Both the position numbers and the translations under genes were made by a program. DNA of 64,000 nt. Origin: Rhodobiaceae bacterium UBA7804. GTDB taxonomy: Bacteria > Pseudomonadota > Alphaproteobacteria > Parvibaculales > Parvibaculaceae. The notes under the pieces are model-generated. The model was given only the letters and a program-made list of their open reading frames with translations. It searched no databases and was not told where the DNA came from. The stretch is from NCBI GenBank assembly GCA_002480495.1, contig DLCG01000017.1, forward strand, positions 186,473 through 250,472, in the 5' to 3' direction. The number at the start of each line of letters is the position of its first letter. The first letter of the stretch is position 1. Below, piece by piece: positions 16,464 through 25,361 of this stretch.

Positions 16464-17314
16464 GCCTCTTCAAGCGCAACCCCGACCCGATGGGCCCGCT
16501 CGACTATTCGCGGCGGCTCTCGCTCCGGATCACCGTGGCGGTGACGCTCTTCTTCCTTTATGCGCCGATCATCGGCCTCATCGCCTTCTCCTTCAACGAC
16601 AGCCGCCGCAACGTCGTCTGGCGCGGCTTCACGACCGACTATTATGTGAAGCTCTTCAACAACGACGCGCTGATGCTCGCCTTCGCGAACTCGCTGACCA
16701 TCGCCGTCTTCACCACGATCTTCTCGACCGTGCTCGGCGCGCTGACGGCCTATGTGCTCTGGCGCTACCGCTTTCCCGGCAAGGCAATCTACGAGGGCGG
16801 CATGGCGCTCCCCATCGTCATTCCCGAGATCTGCATGGGCGTGGCGATGATGGTCTTCTTCGCGCGGATCGGCTGGCCCTCCGGCATGATGTGGCCGTTC
16901 AACCTCTCGGCCATCACCATCGCGCATATCGCCTTCTCGTTTCCCTTCGCCGCGATCGTCATCCGCGCGCGGCTCGAAAGCTTCAATCCGGAGCTTGCCG
17001 AATGCGCGCGCGACCTCGGCGCGAGCGAGTTCCAGGTCTTCCGCGACGTGGTGGTGCCGCACATGAAGCCCGGCCTCATCGCGGGCGCGCTTCTCGCCTT
17101 CACGCTCTCGCTCGACGACTTCGTCATCACCTTCTTCACGAGCGGGCCGGACACGGTGACCTTCCCCGTGAAGATCTATTCCATGGTTCGCTTCTCGGTG
17201 ACGCCGGAAGTGAACGCCGCCTCCACCGTGCTGATCCTGCTGACGCTGGTCGTGACCGCCTTCGCACTCAGGATGCAGAACAGGAACAACATGCTCGGCT
17301 CCGCCGCGCATTGA
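16460..17314 (+). CDS. Polyamine ABC transporter permease (PotC/PotI family)
   Basis: A 284-residue partner permease with six or so transmembrane helices, starting TVAVTLFFLYAPIIGLIAFSFN. The EAA loop reads ECARDLGASEFQVFRDVVVPHMKPGLI. The LSLDDFVITFFTSGPDTVTFPVKIYSMVR stretch is the characteristic PotC/PotI C-terminal signature. Its ATG overlaps the stop of the upstream permease. The gene ends 26 bases before the ATPase gene. The heterodimer of the two permeases would form the membrane channel. Confidence 0.9.
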   Translation: MSLFKRNPDPMGPLDYSRRLSLRITVAVTLFFLYAPIIGLIAFSFNDSRRNVVWRGFTTDYYVKLFNNDALMLAFANSLTIAVFTTIFSTVLGALTAYVLWRYRFPGKAIYEGGMALPIVIPEICMGVAMMVFFARIGWPSGMMWPFNLSAITIAHIAFSFPFAAIVIRARLESFNPELAECARDLGASEFQVFRDVVVPHMKPGLIAGALLAFTLSLDDFVITFFTSGPDTVTFPVKIYSMVRFSVTPEVNAASTVLILLTLVVTAFALRMQNRNNMLGSAAH

Positions 17315-17340
17315 CCGCCAACGAGTTTCGGAAAAGCCCC

Positions 17341-18453
17341 ATGAGCGAAGCAGCAAAGAACCCCTCGGCCGGCGAACCGATCATCCGGATCGAGAATGTC
17401 AGCAAGATCTTCGGCGGCACCGTCAAGGCGGTCGACAATGTGAACCTCGAGGTCGCCCGCGGCGAGTTCTTCGCGCTGCTCGGCCCCTCGGGCTGCGGCA
17501 AGACCACGCTGCTGCGCATGCTTGCGGGCTTCGAGGTGCCGACGCATGGCAGGGTCATCATCGACGGGCAGGACATGTCCAAGGTGGCGCCGAACAAGCG
17601 CCCGATCAACATGGTGTTCCAGTCCTACGCGGTCTTCCCGCATATGTCGGTGGAGCAGAACGTCGCCTACGGGTTGAAGATGGACCGGCGGCCCGCGAAG
17701 GAAATCAGGGAGCGTGTCGCGGAAGCCCTCGATCTCGTGAAGCTTGGCTCTCTCGGCAAGCGCATGCCGGACGAGATGTCGGGCGGCCAGCGCCAGCGCG
17801 TGGCGCTTGCGCGCGCGCTTGTGAAGCGGCCCTCCGTGCTGCTGCTCGACGAGCCGCTCTCCGCCCTCGACGCGAAGCTCCGCGAGGCGATGCAGCTCGA
17901 ACTCGTGCGCCTGCAGAAGACGGTCGGCATCACCTTCGTCATCGTGACCCACGACCAGTCGGAAGCGCTTTCCATGGCGAACCGGATCGCGGTGATGAAT
18001 GCAGGCACGGTGCAGCAGGTGGCGCCGCCCGCGACGCTCTACGAAGCGCCCGCCAACCGCTTCGTCGCGGACTTCATCGGCAAGATCAACATGATCGAGG
18101 GCGACGCGGTCGCGGCGGGCGAAGGCGAAGTGAAGGTGACGGCGCCGGCGATCGGCGAGGTCACGCTGGCAGGAAACGCGACCGGCAAGGTGGCGCTCGC
18201 GGTCCGGCCGGAAAAGATCTTCGTGGACGAGAAGGAGCCGACCGATCCGAAACTCATCAAGGTGAAGGGCAAGGTCGGCGAAGTCGCCTATTTCGGCAGC
18301 TACTCCAACGTCTTCTTCGACATCGGCACGGGCGCGCCGCTGCAGGCCGACATCTCGAACGTCTCGAGCGACATCGAGGAGTTCACCTTCAAGGCGGGCG
18401 AGGAATACTGGGTCTACTGGCGCAAGGCCGACACGCTGGTGCTCGGCGACTGA
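17341..18453 (+). CDS. Polyamine ABC transporter ATP-binding protein (PotA/PotG family)
   Basis: A 370-residue ATPase that drives the importer. Walker A GPSGCGKTT (near residue 52), Q-loop FQSYAVFPHM, signature MSGGQRQRVALARAL, Walker B VLLLDEPLSALD and the H-loop VTHDQSEAL are all intact. The C-terminal third (from about residue 245, FIGKINMIEGD, VRPEKIFV) is a TOBE/OB regulatory domain. The order binding protein, permease, permease, ATPase differs from E. coli potABCD and potFGHI. It converges with the MerR-type regulator, the two stops being five bases apart. Confidence 0.92.
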   Translation: MSEAAKNPSAGEPIIRIENVSKIFGGTVKAVDNVNLEVARGEFFALLGPSGCGKTTLLRMLAGFEVPTHGRVIIDGQDMSKVAPNKRPINMVFQSYAVFPHMSVEQNVAYGLKMDRRPAKEIRERVAEALDLVKLGSLGKRMPDEMSGGQRQRVALARALVKRPSVLLLDEPLSALDAKLREAMQLELVRLQKTVGITFVIVTHDQSEALSMANRIAVMNAGTVQQVAPPATLYEAPANRFVADFIGKINMIEGDAVAAGEGEVKVTAPAIGEVTLAGNATGKVALAVRPEKIFVDEKEPTDPKLIKVKGKVGEVAYFGSYSNVFFDIGTGAPLQADISNVSSDIEEFTFKAGEEYWVYWRKADTLVLGD

Positions 18454-18457
18454 GGAA

Positions 18458-19186
18458 TCAGACCTCGTCTTCCTCGGTCGGCAGTTCGCCGCTCTCGGAA
18501 ATCTTCTCGACCATGCGCACGATGCGCTCGATGAGCATGAGCGGCACCATCTCGCTCAGGGTGCGGATACCGTTCACCGCGAGCTTCGCGGCGGCGGGCT
18601 GATCGAGCTTGTCGCCGAGGCGCGAATAGAAGCCGACCACGGCGCGGCGCGCCAGAAGCTCGATCATCTGCGGATAGAAATCGTAGCTCTCGACCGTATA
18701 GCCGATATCGGGCACGAAGCCGTCGGCGCGCGTCTGCGAGATGATTTCCATGATGCGGACATTGCGCTGGTTGAGCCATTCGCCGCCGTCGCGCTGGTCG
18801 ATATGGATGAGGCCGATCTCCGCGAACTTGCGGATATCGGCGAGAGGAAGCCCCGTATCCTTCGCGACATCGGCGAGCTTTTTCGGCGCGAGGTTCCGCC
18901 CGTCGGCGAGCAGCGGGCCCATCGCGACCTCGAGCCCGATCAGCGATTCGAACCCGCCCGCGGGTTCGCCCGTCTCCGAGGTGACGATGGTCTTGATGAC
19001 CGAGAGCGGAAGATGACGCTCCTGCTGAAGCTTCCGGATGAGATTGAGCCGCTTCACATGCTCGCGGCCATAGGCCGCCACATTGCGCTTCGGCCGCACG
19101 GGTTCCGGCAGCAGGCCTTCGCGAATGTAGTAGCGGATGGTCTCGCGCCCGATGCCGGTCGCGGCCTCCAGTTCCTTCATCTTCAT
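18458..19186 (-). CDS. MerR family transcriptional regulator
   Basis: A 242-residue regulator. The winged helix at the N-terminus reads MKMKELEAATGIGRETIRYYIREGLLPEP, with the RETIRYYIREGLL recognition region typical of MerR, followed by YGREHVKRLNLIRKLQ and a dimerisation helix. The C-terminal 150 residues are longer than in metal-sensing MerR proteins and have no cysteine-based metal site, so a small organic effector is more likely. A second helix-turn-helix-like stretch (LADVAKDTGLPLADIRKFAEIGLI) suggests a duplicated MerR-like module. Target genes are unknown; its closest partners are the polyamine operon (convergent) and the DUF1003 gene upstream. Confidence 0.82.
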   Translation of the reverse strand: MKMKELEAATGIGRETIRYYIREGLLPEPVRPKRNVAAYGREHVKRLNLIRKLQQERHLPLSVIKTIVTSETGEPAGGFESLIGLEVAMGPLLADGRNLAPKKLADVAKDTGLPLADIRKFAEIGLIHIDQRDGGEWLNQRNVRIMEIISQTRADGFVPDIGYTVESYDFYPQMIELLARRAVVGFYSRLGDKLDQPAAAKLAVNGIRTLSEMVPLMLIERIVRMVEKISESGELPTEEDEV

Positions 19187-19323
19187 GTGTCTGGCTTCTT
19201 CATGATCCGGTACCGCCCGGGAAGGGCGGGCCTCCCCCCGGGGACGGCTTTTGATCAGTCTAACAGATTCCGCACAAAAATGCGTAGTACGAACTGCCGC
19301 TCCCGGAATACCGCAGCCAGGGC

Positions 19324-20040
19324 CTATCGATGCCGGCCGCGGCCCGCAATCTCGTTCATGAGTTCGACCTGGATCTGCTGAATTTCCATCAGACGCTGCC
19401 ATTGATGGATGAGCAGGTGGTCGATCTTCTCGTGCAGATGCCTGATCTCGAGTTCGGCCTTGAGATTGATCTTGTAGTCGTTTCGGGCGCGGGCACGGTC
19501 GCGCGCCTCCTGCCGGTTCTGGCTCATCATGATGATGGGCGCCTGGATGGCGGCGAGGCAGGAGAGCACGAGATTGAGCAGGATGAAGGGATAGGGATCG
19601 AAGGGCGCGGCAAAGAGACCGGCGACATTGAGCGCGATCCAGCCGAAAAGCACCGCGCCGAAGAAGATGATGAAGCTCCAGCTGCCGCCGAAATCCGCGA
19701 TGACATCGGCAAGCCGCTCGCCGAGCGAACGCTTCTCGTCGAAGGCTTCGTCCGCATTGGTCGAGAGGATGTCGTTTTCCTGGATGCTGCGGACGACTTC
19801 CTTTTCGAGTTCGTCGAGCTGCCCCTTGTCCGCCTCTATCGCGCGGCGGACATAGAGGTCGCGATAGCGGTTGAGATGCTCGCGGCAGATGCGGTCCTCA
19901 GGCGTGAGCGCTGGATGATCGTTGCGGATGAGCGCCAGAATGGGCTCCCGCACGGAGGAAATCGGAACCAGAGCGCCATGGCGCCTGCCCGGCCCGCAAA
20001 TGATGCAGCTGTGAGCGTGATTGTCGTGAGCGAGCGACAT
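19324..20040 (-). CDS. DUF1003 family membrane protein
   Basis: A 238-residue protein of the DUF1003 family. It opens with a small cysteine/histidine cluster (HAHSCIICGP, near residues 7-16) that could bind metal. Two central transmembrane helices follow (SWSFIIFFGAVLFGWIALNV and FILLNLVLSCLAAIQAPIIMMSQNRQ). The MSQNRQEARDR motif directly after the second helix is the family hallmark. The C-terminus is a long amphipathic helix (HLHEKIDHLLIHQWQRLMEIQQIQVELM), probably coiled coil. The start at 20040 follows GGACGGGACTC. Function is not known. Confidence 0.82.
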   Translation of the reverse strand: MSLAHDNHAHSCIICGPGRRHGALVPISSVREPILALIRNDHPALTPEDRICREHLNRYRDLYVRRAIEADKGQLDELEKEVVRSIQENDILSTNADEAFDEKRSLGERLADVIADFGGSWSFIIFFGAVLFGWIALNVAGLFAAPFDPYPFILLNLVLSCLAAIQAPIIMMSQNRQEARDRARARNDYKINLKAELEIRHLHEKIDHLLIHQWQRLMEIQQIQVELMNEIAGRGRHR

Positions 20041-20090
20041 GAGTCCCGTCCTGCCGTTTCCCTTCATCCGAGTATAGGCGAGCGGCAGCA

Positions 20091-20118
20091 AAAAGGGCGG
20101 TGCATCGCTGCACCGCCC
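20091..20118 (-). terminator. Rho-independent terminator of the thiolase gene
   Basis: GGGCGGTGCA, loop TCGC, TGCACCGCCC: a ten-base perfect stem. On the minus strand it is followed by TTTTT, placing it 26 bases after the thiolase stop codon. Confidence 0.85.
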
Positions 20119-20143
20119 TTCCCGTCCGGAGACGCCGGATTTC

Positions 20144-21316
20144 TCAGAGACGCTCGATGATCGTCACGTTGGCGAGGCCGCCGCCTTCGCACATGGTCTG
20201 GAGACCATAGCGCTTGTTCCTGGCCTTGAGCGCATTGACGAGTGTCGCCATGAGCTTGGTGCCAGACGCGCCGAGCGGATGGCCGAGCGCGATGGCGCCG
20301 CCATGCACATTGAGGCGTTCCGGATCGGCGCCGAGATGCTTCGCCCAGGCGACAGGCACCGAAGCGAAGGCTTCGTTCACTTCATAGAGATCGATGTCCT
20401 CGATCTTCATGCCGGCCTTCTTCAGCGCCTTTTCGGTGCCGGGGATCGGGGCTTCGAGCATGATGACCGGATCGCCGCCGACGACCGTCATGTGGTGGAT
20501 GCGGGCGATGGGCTCGACGCCGAGCGCCTTGAGACCCTTCTCGTTCACGATCATGACGCCGGACGCACCGTCGCAGATCTGGGACGAGGTGGCGGCCGTG
20601 ATCGCGCCGCCTTCGGCGAGCAGCTTCACGCCCTTGATGGCTTCCAGCGAGGCGTCGAAGCGGATGCCTTCGTCCACCTTGTGGATTTCCTTCGAGCCGT
20701 CCTCAAGCGTGATTTCGAGCGGCACGATTTCGTTATCGAAGAGACCGGCCTGCGTCGCCTTGATCGCCTTCTGGTGGCTGTTGAAGCCGAACTCGTCGAG
20801 CTGGTCCTTGGTGAGGCCGTATTTCTTGGCCATCATCTCGGCGCCGGCGAACTGGCTGAACTGGATGTTCGGGTAGCGCTCTTCCATCTTCGGGCTCTTG
20901 TAGATGCCGAAGCCGTTCTTGAAGGGAAGCGCTATCGGCATGCCCATCGGCACACGCGTCATGCTTTCGATGCCCGCCGCGATGACGACATCCATCGCAC
21001 CCGACATGACGGCCTGCGCGCCGAAATGGAGCGCCTGCTGCGAGGAACCGCACTGACGGTCGACCGAGGTGGCCGGCACGGTTTCCGGCAGGCCGCCCGC
21101 GAGCACCGCGTTGCGCGCGACGTTCATGCCCTGCTCGCCCGCCTGGTCGACGCAGCCCACGATCACGTCCTCGATGAGCTCGGGATCGGCGCCGGTGCGC
21201 TTCACCAGATCCTCGATCACCTTGCCGCCGAGATCGACGGGGTGCCAGTCCTTCAGTTTGCCGCCCTTGCGGCCGCCCGCGGTACGGGCGGCGGCGACGA
21301 TATAGGCTTCCGCCAT
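20144..21316 (-). CDS. Thiolase family protein (acetyl-CoA acyltransferase)
   Basis: A 390-residue thiolase that makes or cleaves 3-ketoacyl-CoA. The acyl-accepting cysteine is Cys89 (SVDRQCGSS). The catalytic His346 lies in GGAIALGHPLGASG, and Cys376 in LQTMCEGGG; NEAFA (residues 314-318) is the third signature. It is of the steroid/fatty-acid degradative type rather than clearly PhaA. The start MAEAYIVAAARTAGGRKGG at 21316 is spaced eight bases from AAGGAGAG. A palindrome (21382-21393) upstream may be a repressor site. It is transcribed away from the P450 gene, which hints at a shared lipid, alkane or terpenoid pathway. Confidence 0.9.
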   Translation of the reverse strand: MAEAYIVAAARTAGGRKGGKLKDWHPVDLGGKVIEDLVKRTGADPELIEDVIVGCVDQAGEQGMNVARNAVLAGGLPETVPATSVDRQCGSSQQALHFGAQAVMSGAMDVVIAAGIESMTRVPMGMPIALPFKNGFGIYKSPKMEERYPNIQFSQFAGAEMMAKKYGLTKDQLDEFGFNSHQKAIKATQAGLFDNEIVPLEITLEDGSKEIHKVDEGIRFDASLEAIKGVKLLAEGGAITAATSSQICDGASGVMIVNEKGLKALGVEPIARIHHMTVVGGDPVIMLEAPIPGTEKALKKAGMKIEDIDLYEVNEAFASVPVAWAKHLGADPERLNVHGGAIALGHPLGASGTKLMATLVNALKARNKRYGLQTMCEGGGLANVTIIERL

Positions 21317-21381
21317 TTTCATCTCTCCTTGGTTTGCTCGCCCGGCCCGGAACCCGGACACACGCGATGACGCTTCCTGAT

Positions 21382-21393
21382 ATGTATATACAC
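21382..21393. promoter_or_regulatory. Candidate TetR-type operator upstream of thiolase
   Basis: ATGTATATACAC contains the perfect ten-base palindrome TGTATATACA, about 66 bases upstream of the thiolase start codon, in an otherwise GC-rich stretch. The cognate regulator is not identified. Confidence 0.4.
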
Positions 21394-21534
21394 GGTCGGT
21401 TTCGGCAACCACGATGCCCGCATATTTGCCGCACATCTTCTACACGAAGCGCACCTTGTCCAGCCGGAAACGCCCTCTTGCATGTGGCGCAAACACTGCT
21501 CAAAGTGGAAAGAAAGCCTTACAGCGCAAGAACT

Positions 21535-21554
21535 TGACGGTTTACGTAGCGTCA
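21535..21554. promoter_or_regulatory. Inverted repeat upstream of the P450 gene
   Basis: TGACG, ten bases, CGTCA: a perfect five-base inverted repeat about 90 bases upstream of the P450 start. TTGACG within it could also serve as a -35 element. Confidence 0.3.
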
Positions 21555-21644
21555 CGGCGGAGCTGGTGGAAAGCTGTCCGAAAGCGCACGGGCGAAAGTC
21601 AAAAAAGTTCAGAGCCGTGACCCGGCGGAGGAGGAACCATCCCC

Positions 21645-22901
21645 ATGAGCGACAAGAAAATCGACAATGCCATCGTCGACCCCAAGACCTATGCGCATGT
21701 CGACGAGTTCCATGAACTCTTCACGCGACTGCGCAAGGAAGACCCCGTGCGCTGGACGGAGCCCGACGAGTACCGGCCCTTCTGGACGGTGGCGAAGCAT
21801 GCCGACATCATGGAAGTCGAGCGGCAGAACGACAAGTTCCTGAACGATCCCCGCCTGACGCTCCAGACCATCGAGGTCGAGGAGAAGGTGAAGGAGTTCA
21901 CCGGCGGCCAGTCGAAGCTTATCCGCTCGCTCGTCGACATGGACAATCCCGACCACCGCAATTATCGCGGATTGACGCAGGCCTGGTTCATGCCGCCAAA
22001 CCTGAAGGCGATCTCGGCGCGCGTCGACGCACTGGCCGAGAAATATGTCGACCGGCTGGAGGAGAAGGGCGGCGAATGCGACTTCGTCTCGGACGTCGCG
22101 GTCTGGTATCCGCTGCGCGTCATCATGACGGTGCTGGGCGTGCCGGAGGAAGACGAGCCCATCATGCTGAAGCTGACGCAGGAACTCTTCGGCTCGACCG
22201 ATCCGGAGCTCCGCCGCGAGAACGCCGACTTCAACGTCAACACGGTGACGGACTTCTTCAACTACTTCAACGCGCTGACGGAAGACCGCCGCAAGAATCC
22301 AAAGGACGACGTGGCGAGCGTGATCGCGAATGCGACGATCGACGGCGAGCCCATCGGCCATCTGGAGGCCATGTCCTATTATGTGATCGTTGCGACGGCG
22401 GGCCACGACACGACGAGCTCGACCGCGGCGGGCGGCCTCCTTGCGCTGATGCAGAACCCGGAACAGTTCGCCAAGCTCAAGGCCGATCCTGACAAATATC
22501 TGAACGGCGCCATCGACGAGATGATCCGCTGGACGACGCCGGTGAAGCACTTCTTCCGCACCGCCGCCGTCGACTACGAGTTGCGCGGCAAGAAGATCAA
22601 GGCGGGCGACAACCTGCTGATGTGCTACTGGTCGGCGAACCGCGACGAGGACGCCTTCGACGATCCCTTCACCTTCAACATCGAACGCTCGCCGAACAAG
22701 CACCTCGCCTTCGGCTATGGCGCGCATCTCTGCCTTGGCCAGCACCTGGCCAAGATGGAAATCAAGGCGCTCTACAAGGAGCTTCTCGCGCGGCTCGACC
22801 ATATCGAGCTCGCGGGCGATCCGGCCTTCGTGGAGGCGAGCTTCGTTTCCGGCCTGAAGCGCTTGCCCGTGCGCTACTCGATGAAGCGCAAGGCAGCCTG
22901 A
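21645..22901 (+). CDS. Cytochrome P450
   Basis: A 418-residue soluble class I bacterial P450. The haem-ligand loop reads FGYGAHLCLGQHLAKME with Cys363. The I-helix oxygen-activation motif is TAGHDTTSS, and the K-helix ExxR is EMIR. Substrate contact regions include MDNPDHRNYRGLTQAWF, typical of bacterial P450s. Such enzymes insert one oxygen atom into a C-H bond using electrons from a ferredoxin. No ferredoxin or ferredoxin reductase gene is adjacent, so electron partners must come from elsewhere. The divergent thiolase suggests a hydrophobic acyl or terpenoid substrate. I could not assign it to a CYP family with confidence. Confidence 0.92.
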   Translation: MSDKKIDNAIVDPKTYAHVDEFHELFTRLRKEDPVRWTEPDEYRPFWTVAKHADIMEVERQNDKFLNDPRLTLQTIEVEEKVKEFTGGQSKLIRSLVDMDNPDHRNYRGLTQAWFMPPNLKAISARVDALAEKYVDRLEEKGGECDFVSDVAVWYPLRVIMTVLGVPEEDEPIMLKLTQELFGSTDPELRRENADFNVNTVTDFFNYFNALTEDRRKNPKDDVASVIANATIDGEPIGHLEAMSYYVIVATAGHDTTSSTAAGGLLALMQNPEQFAKLKADPDKYLNGAIDEMIRWTTPVKHFFRTAAVDYELRGKKIKAGDNLLMCYWSANRDEDAFDDPFTFNIERSPNKHLAFGYGAHLCLGQHLAKMEIKALYKELLARLDHIELAGDPAFVEASFVSGLKRLPVRYSMKRKAA

Positions 22902-22932
22902 GCGGCGCACAGGACGAAAAGACGCGAAGCGG

Positions 22933-22962
22933 AAAAGGCGGCTCGAAGGAGCCGCCTTTTTT
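22933..22962 (+). terminator. Rho-independent terminator after the P450 gene
   Basis: GGCGGCTC, loop GAAG, GAGCCGCC, then TTTTTT, with an A-run before the stem. It begins 32 bases after the P450 stop and also separates it from the convergent DUF2189 gene. Confidence 0.9.
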
Positions 22963-22972
22963 CATGACCCCT

Positions 22973-23770
22973 TCAGACCGGCGCGGGAATGGCGCGGCGA
23001 TAAAGATGCCATGTCGCATGGCCGAAGACGGGCAGCACGACAAGAAGCCCGAGAAAGAGAGGCGCGGAAGCGGCAAGGATCGAGAGCGTGACGAAGACGC
23101 CCCAGCCCAGCATCACGACAGGGCTCTGGAACACGGCCTTCACCGAGGTGATCATCGCGGTGACGATGTCGAGATCGCGCTCGAGCAGCATGGGAATCGA
23201 GAAGACCGTGATCGAAAAGAGGACGAGCGCGAGGAAGCCGCCAACGACATGACCGGCGGCGAGAAAAATGAGGCCGGACTGCGTGGTGAAGACGACGGTC
23301 AGGAATTGCTCGAAGGAGGCGAAGGAAACGAGACCGAGACAAAGCGCGATCAGCAGGCGGACCTGATACATCCAGACCCAGAAGACGAAGAGCATGACGA
23401 AGGCCATCCACGAGACTTCGCGGCGGCGCTGCGCCCAGATGACGGCGGCGACATCGCGGAAGGCGGGGCGCTCCCCTTCCGCGAGGCGGCGGCTCACCTC
23501 GTAAAGACCGACCGCGGCGAAGGGGCCGACAAGCGGAAAGCCGATGGCGAAAGGATAGATGAGCCAGGGCATGTCCCAGACGGTGAGCGAGGCGACGATG
23601 ACGATACCGATGACGGCGATGAAGCCGCCTGTCGCGAGACCGAAAAGCGGCGCGCGAAGGAAATCGCGCCATCCCGCCTTCAGCGCGGCGAAAAGATCGC
23701 CGAAGGTCATGGTGTGGATCGGTTGACCGGCCGCACCCGGCGCCGGACGATCCGTGGAAAGCCCCTGCAT
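22973..23770 (-). CDS. DUF2189 family membrane protein, copy 1
   Basis: A 265-residue integral membrane protein with about six helices. The family hallmarks are LKAGWRDFLRAPLFGL near the N-terminus, FPLVGPFAAVGLYEVSRRLAEG in the second helix, and VLPVFGHATWHLYRRAI at the C-terminus. The ATG at 23770 follows GAGGGGGAGGGAAGAAG. It lies 76 bases downstream of the FAD monooxygenase on the same strand and could be the last gene of that set. A second member lies at 49333. Function unknown; some relatives are annotated as possible cytochrome c oxidase-associated proteins. Confidence 0.82.
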   Translation of the reverse strand: MQGLSTDRPAPGAAGQPIHTMTFGDLFAALKAGWRDFLRAPLFGLATGGFIAVIGIVIVASLTVWDMPWLIYPFAIGFPLVGPFAAVGLYEVSRRLAEGERPAFRDVAAVIWAQRRREVSWMAFVMLFVFWVWMYQVRLLIALCLGLVSFASFEQFLTVVFTTQSGLIFLAAGHVVGGFLALVLFSITVFSIPMLLERDLDIVTAMITSVKAVFQSPVVMLGWGVFVTLSILAASAPLFLGLLVVLPVFGHATWHLYRRAIPAPV

Positions 23771-23846
23771 CTTCTTCCCTCCCCCTCGCATCGAAGCCGA
23801 TACGAGAAGGATTATGAGCGAAAGAACGCCGCGCCGCCTAGCGGTT

Positions 23847-25340
23847 TCATGCCGCGGCGGCAGGAGCCCCCGCGACACCGCTTGCGAGATAGTGGGCCCA
23901 GGCGGCGGTGAGGACTGCCGCCTCTCCAATGCCGAAGACATAGCGGTCCGGCCGGACAAGAACGGCAGGCGCATCGCCGAGAAGCATCGCGAGATACCCT
24001 TGCGGGTCGGGCAGATCGCGGCAGAGCACCGTGAAGCCGCCCGCATCGGCGAAGGCGCGCGCGGCCTCGCAATCCTCGCGGACGATCAGGATCGGCGCAT
24101 AGCCCGCCGCATCGTCGAGCCGGGCCGCCCCATGCCCGGGATCGGGGAAGACCGCCCCGCCGCCCGCAAGGATGCCGGTCGCGATGCCCTGCAGCGTCAT
24201 CATGCCTTTCATGCGGGCGTCTTCCGGCTGGGCGAGCATGCCTTCGTCGCGCAGGCGCGCTTCTTCCGCATCCCGCGTGCAGACGACCTTGCCCATCGAG
24301 ACGGCCATTTCCGTGATCATGCGCACATGAGGTTCACGCTCGGCCTGATAGCTGTCGAGAAGGCTCTCATCCGCGCGACCGCGCAGGACCGCCTCGATCT
24401 TCCAGGCGATGTTCGCGGCATCGCGCGTGCCCGAGCAGAGACCCTGCCCCATGAAGGGCGGCATCTGGTGCGCGGCATCGCCCGCGAGAATGACCGGACC
24501 TTGACGCCACTTCTCCGCGACGAGCGCATGAAAGCGATAGACGGCGCGGCGCTCGATATCGAGGGAGGCGGCACCCGCGTAAGGAGCGAGCATGGCGGCG
24601 ATGGCTTCATCGCTCGTCACATCTTCCGGGGTCTCGCCGTCGAGCAGCATGAATTCCCAGCGGTGACGGCCGGGCGCCATCGGCATGGAGGTGACGGGGC
24701 GCGCGGGATCGCAATGCTGAAGGCCGACAGTCGAGAGCCGCGTCACGCCGTTCTGCAACACCGTGTCGATGACGAGCCAGGGCTCGTCGAAACCCATATC
24801 GTCAAGCGCGATGCCGGCGGAGCGGCGCACGAGACTGTTGCCGCCGTCGCAGCCGATAATGAAACGCGCTGCGACTTCGTAAACGCCACTCTCGCCTTCC
24901 ACTTCCGCGACGATGCCCTCGCCCGCAACCTCATAGCCCTTGAGCGCATGGCCGAGCCGCGTCGAGACCGACGGCATTTCGGCAAGGCGGGCGCGCAGCG
25001 CATGTTCGAGCGTCGGCTGGTGGAACATGGAAGAAAAGGGCCAGCCGGTGGGCGCGAGTTCGCCGCCCGGCGTGAAACCCATGAGAAGCTCGCCCGCGGC
25101 ATTGCGAAACTCATAGGCCGATAGCGGCTGGCTTGCCGCCGCCACGGCTTCCGCCCCGCCCGCGAGATGGAGAAGGCGCATCGTCTCGTGATCGAGATGA
25201 GCGGCGCGCGGCAGCGGATAGACGTGCCTGTCGCGCTCGATGGCGATGGCGGAAACGCCCATGCGCCCGAGATAGACGCCGAGCGCCGCACCCACGGGCC
25301 CAAGCCCGACGATCAGGACTTCCGTTTGCTCGCGCTTCAT
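23847..25340 (-). CDS. FAD-dependent aromatic-ring monooxygenase (MhpA-like)
   Basis: A 497-residue class A flavoprotein monooxygenase. The FAD/NAD fold reads VLIVGLGPVGAALGVYLGRMG, and the second flavin motif is GPVILAGDAAHQMPPFMGQGLCSGTRDAANIAWKI. Region DHETMRLL and the C-terminal extension match the MhpA group (3-(3-hydroxyphenyl)propionate 2-monooxygenase). It would hydroxylate a phenolic ring using NAD(P)H and oxygen to give a catechol for the extradiol dioxygenase encoded upstream in the same direction. The gap to the FAH-family gene is 21 bases, so they are one operon. The true substrate may differ from phenylpropionate. Confidence 0.85.
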   Translation of the reverse strand: MKREQTEVLIVGLGPVGAALGVYLGRMGVSAIAIERDRHVYPLPRAAHLDHETMRLLHLAGGAEAVAAASQPLSAYEFRNAAGELLMGFTPGGELAPTGWPFSSMFHQPTLEHALRARLAEMPSVSTRLGHALKGYEVAGEGIVAEVEGESGVYEVAARFIIGCDGGNSLVRRSAGIALDDMGFDEPWLVIDTVLQNGVTRLSTVGLQHCDPARPVTSMPMAPGRHRWEFMLLDGETPEDVTSDEAIAAMLAPYAGAASLDIERRAVYRFHALVAEKWRQGPVILAGDAAHQMPPFMGQGLCSGTRDAANIAWKIEAVLRGRADESLLDSYQAEREPHVRMITEMAVSMGKVVCTRDAEEARLRDEGMLAQPEDARMKGMMTLQGIATGILAGGGAVFPDPGHGAARLDDAAGYAPILIVREDCEAARAFADAGGFTVLCRDLPDPQGYLAMLLGDAPAVLVRPDRYVFGIGEAAVLTAAWAHYLASGVAGAPAAAA

Positions 25341-25361
25341 GATGCGCCTCCCCCAGACTTT

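Noticed and set aside
21645..22901. Assignment of the P450 to the alkane-hydroxylating CYP153 family
   Set aside because: The haem loop FGYGAHLCLG and nearby residues do not clearly match the CYP153 pattern I know; left as P450 only.
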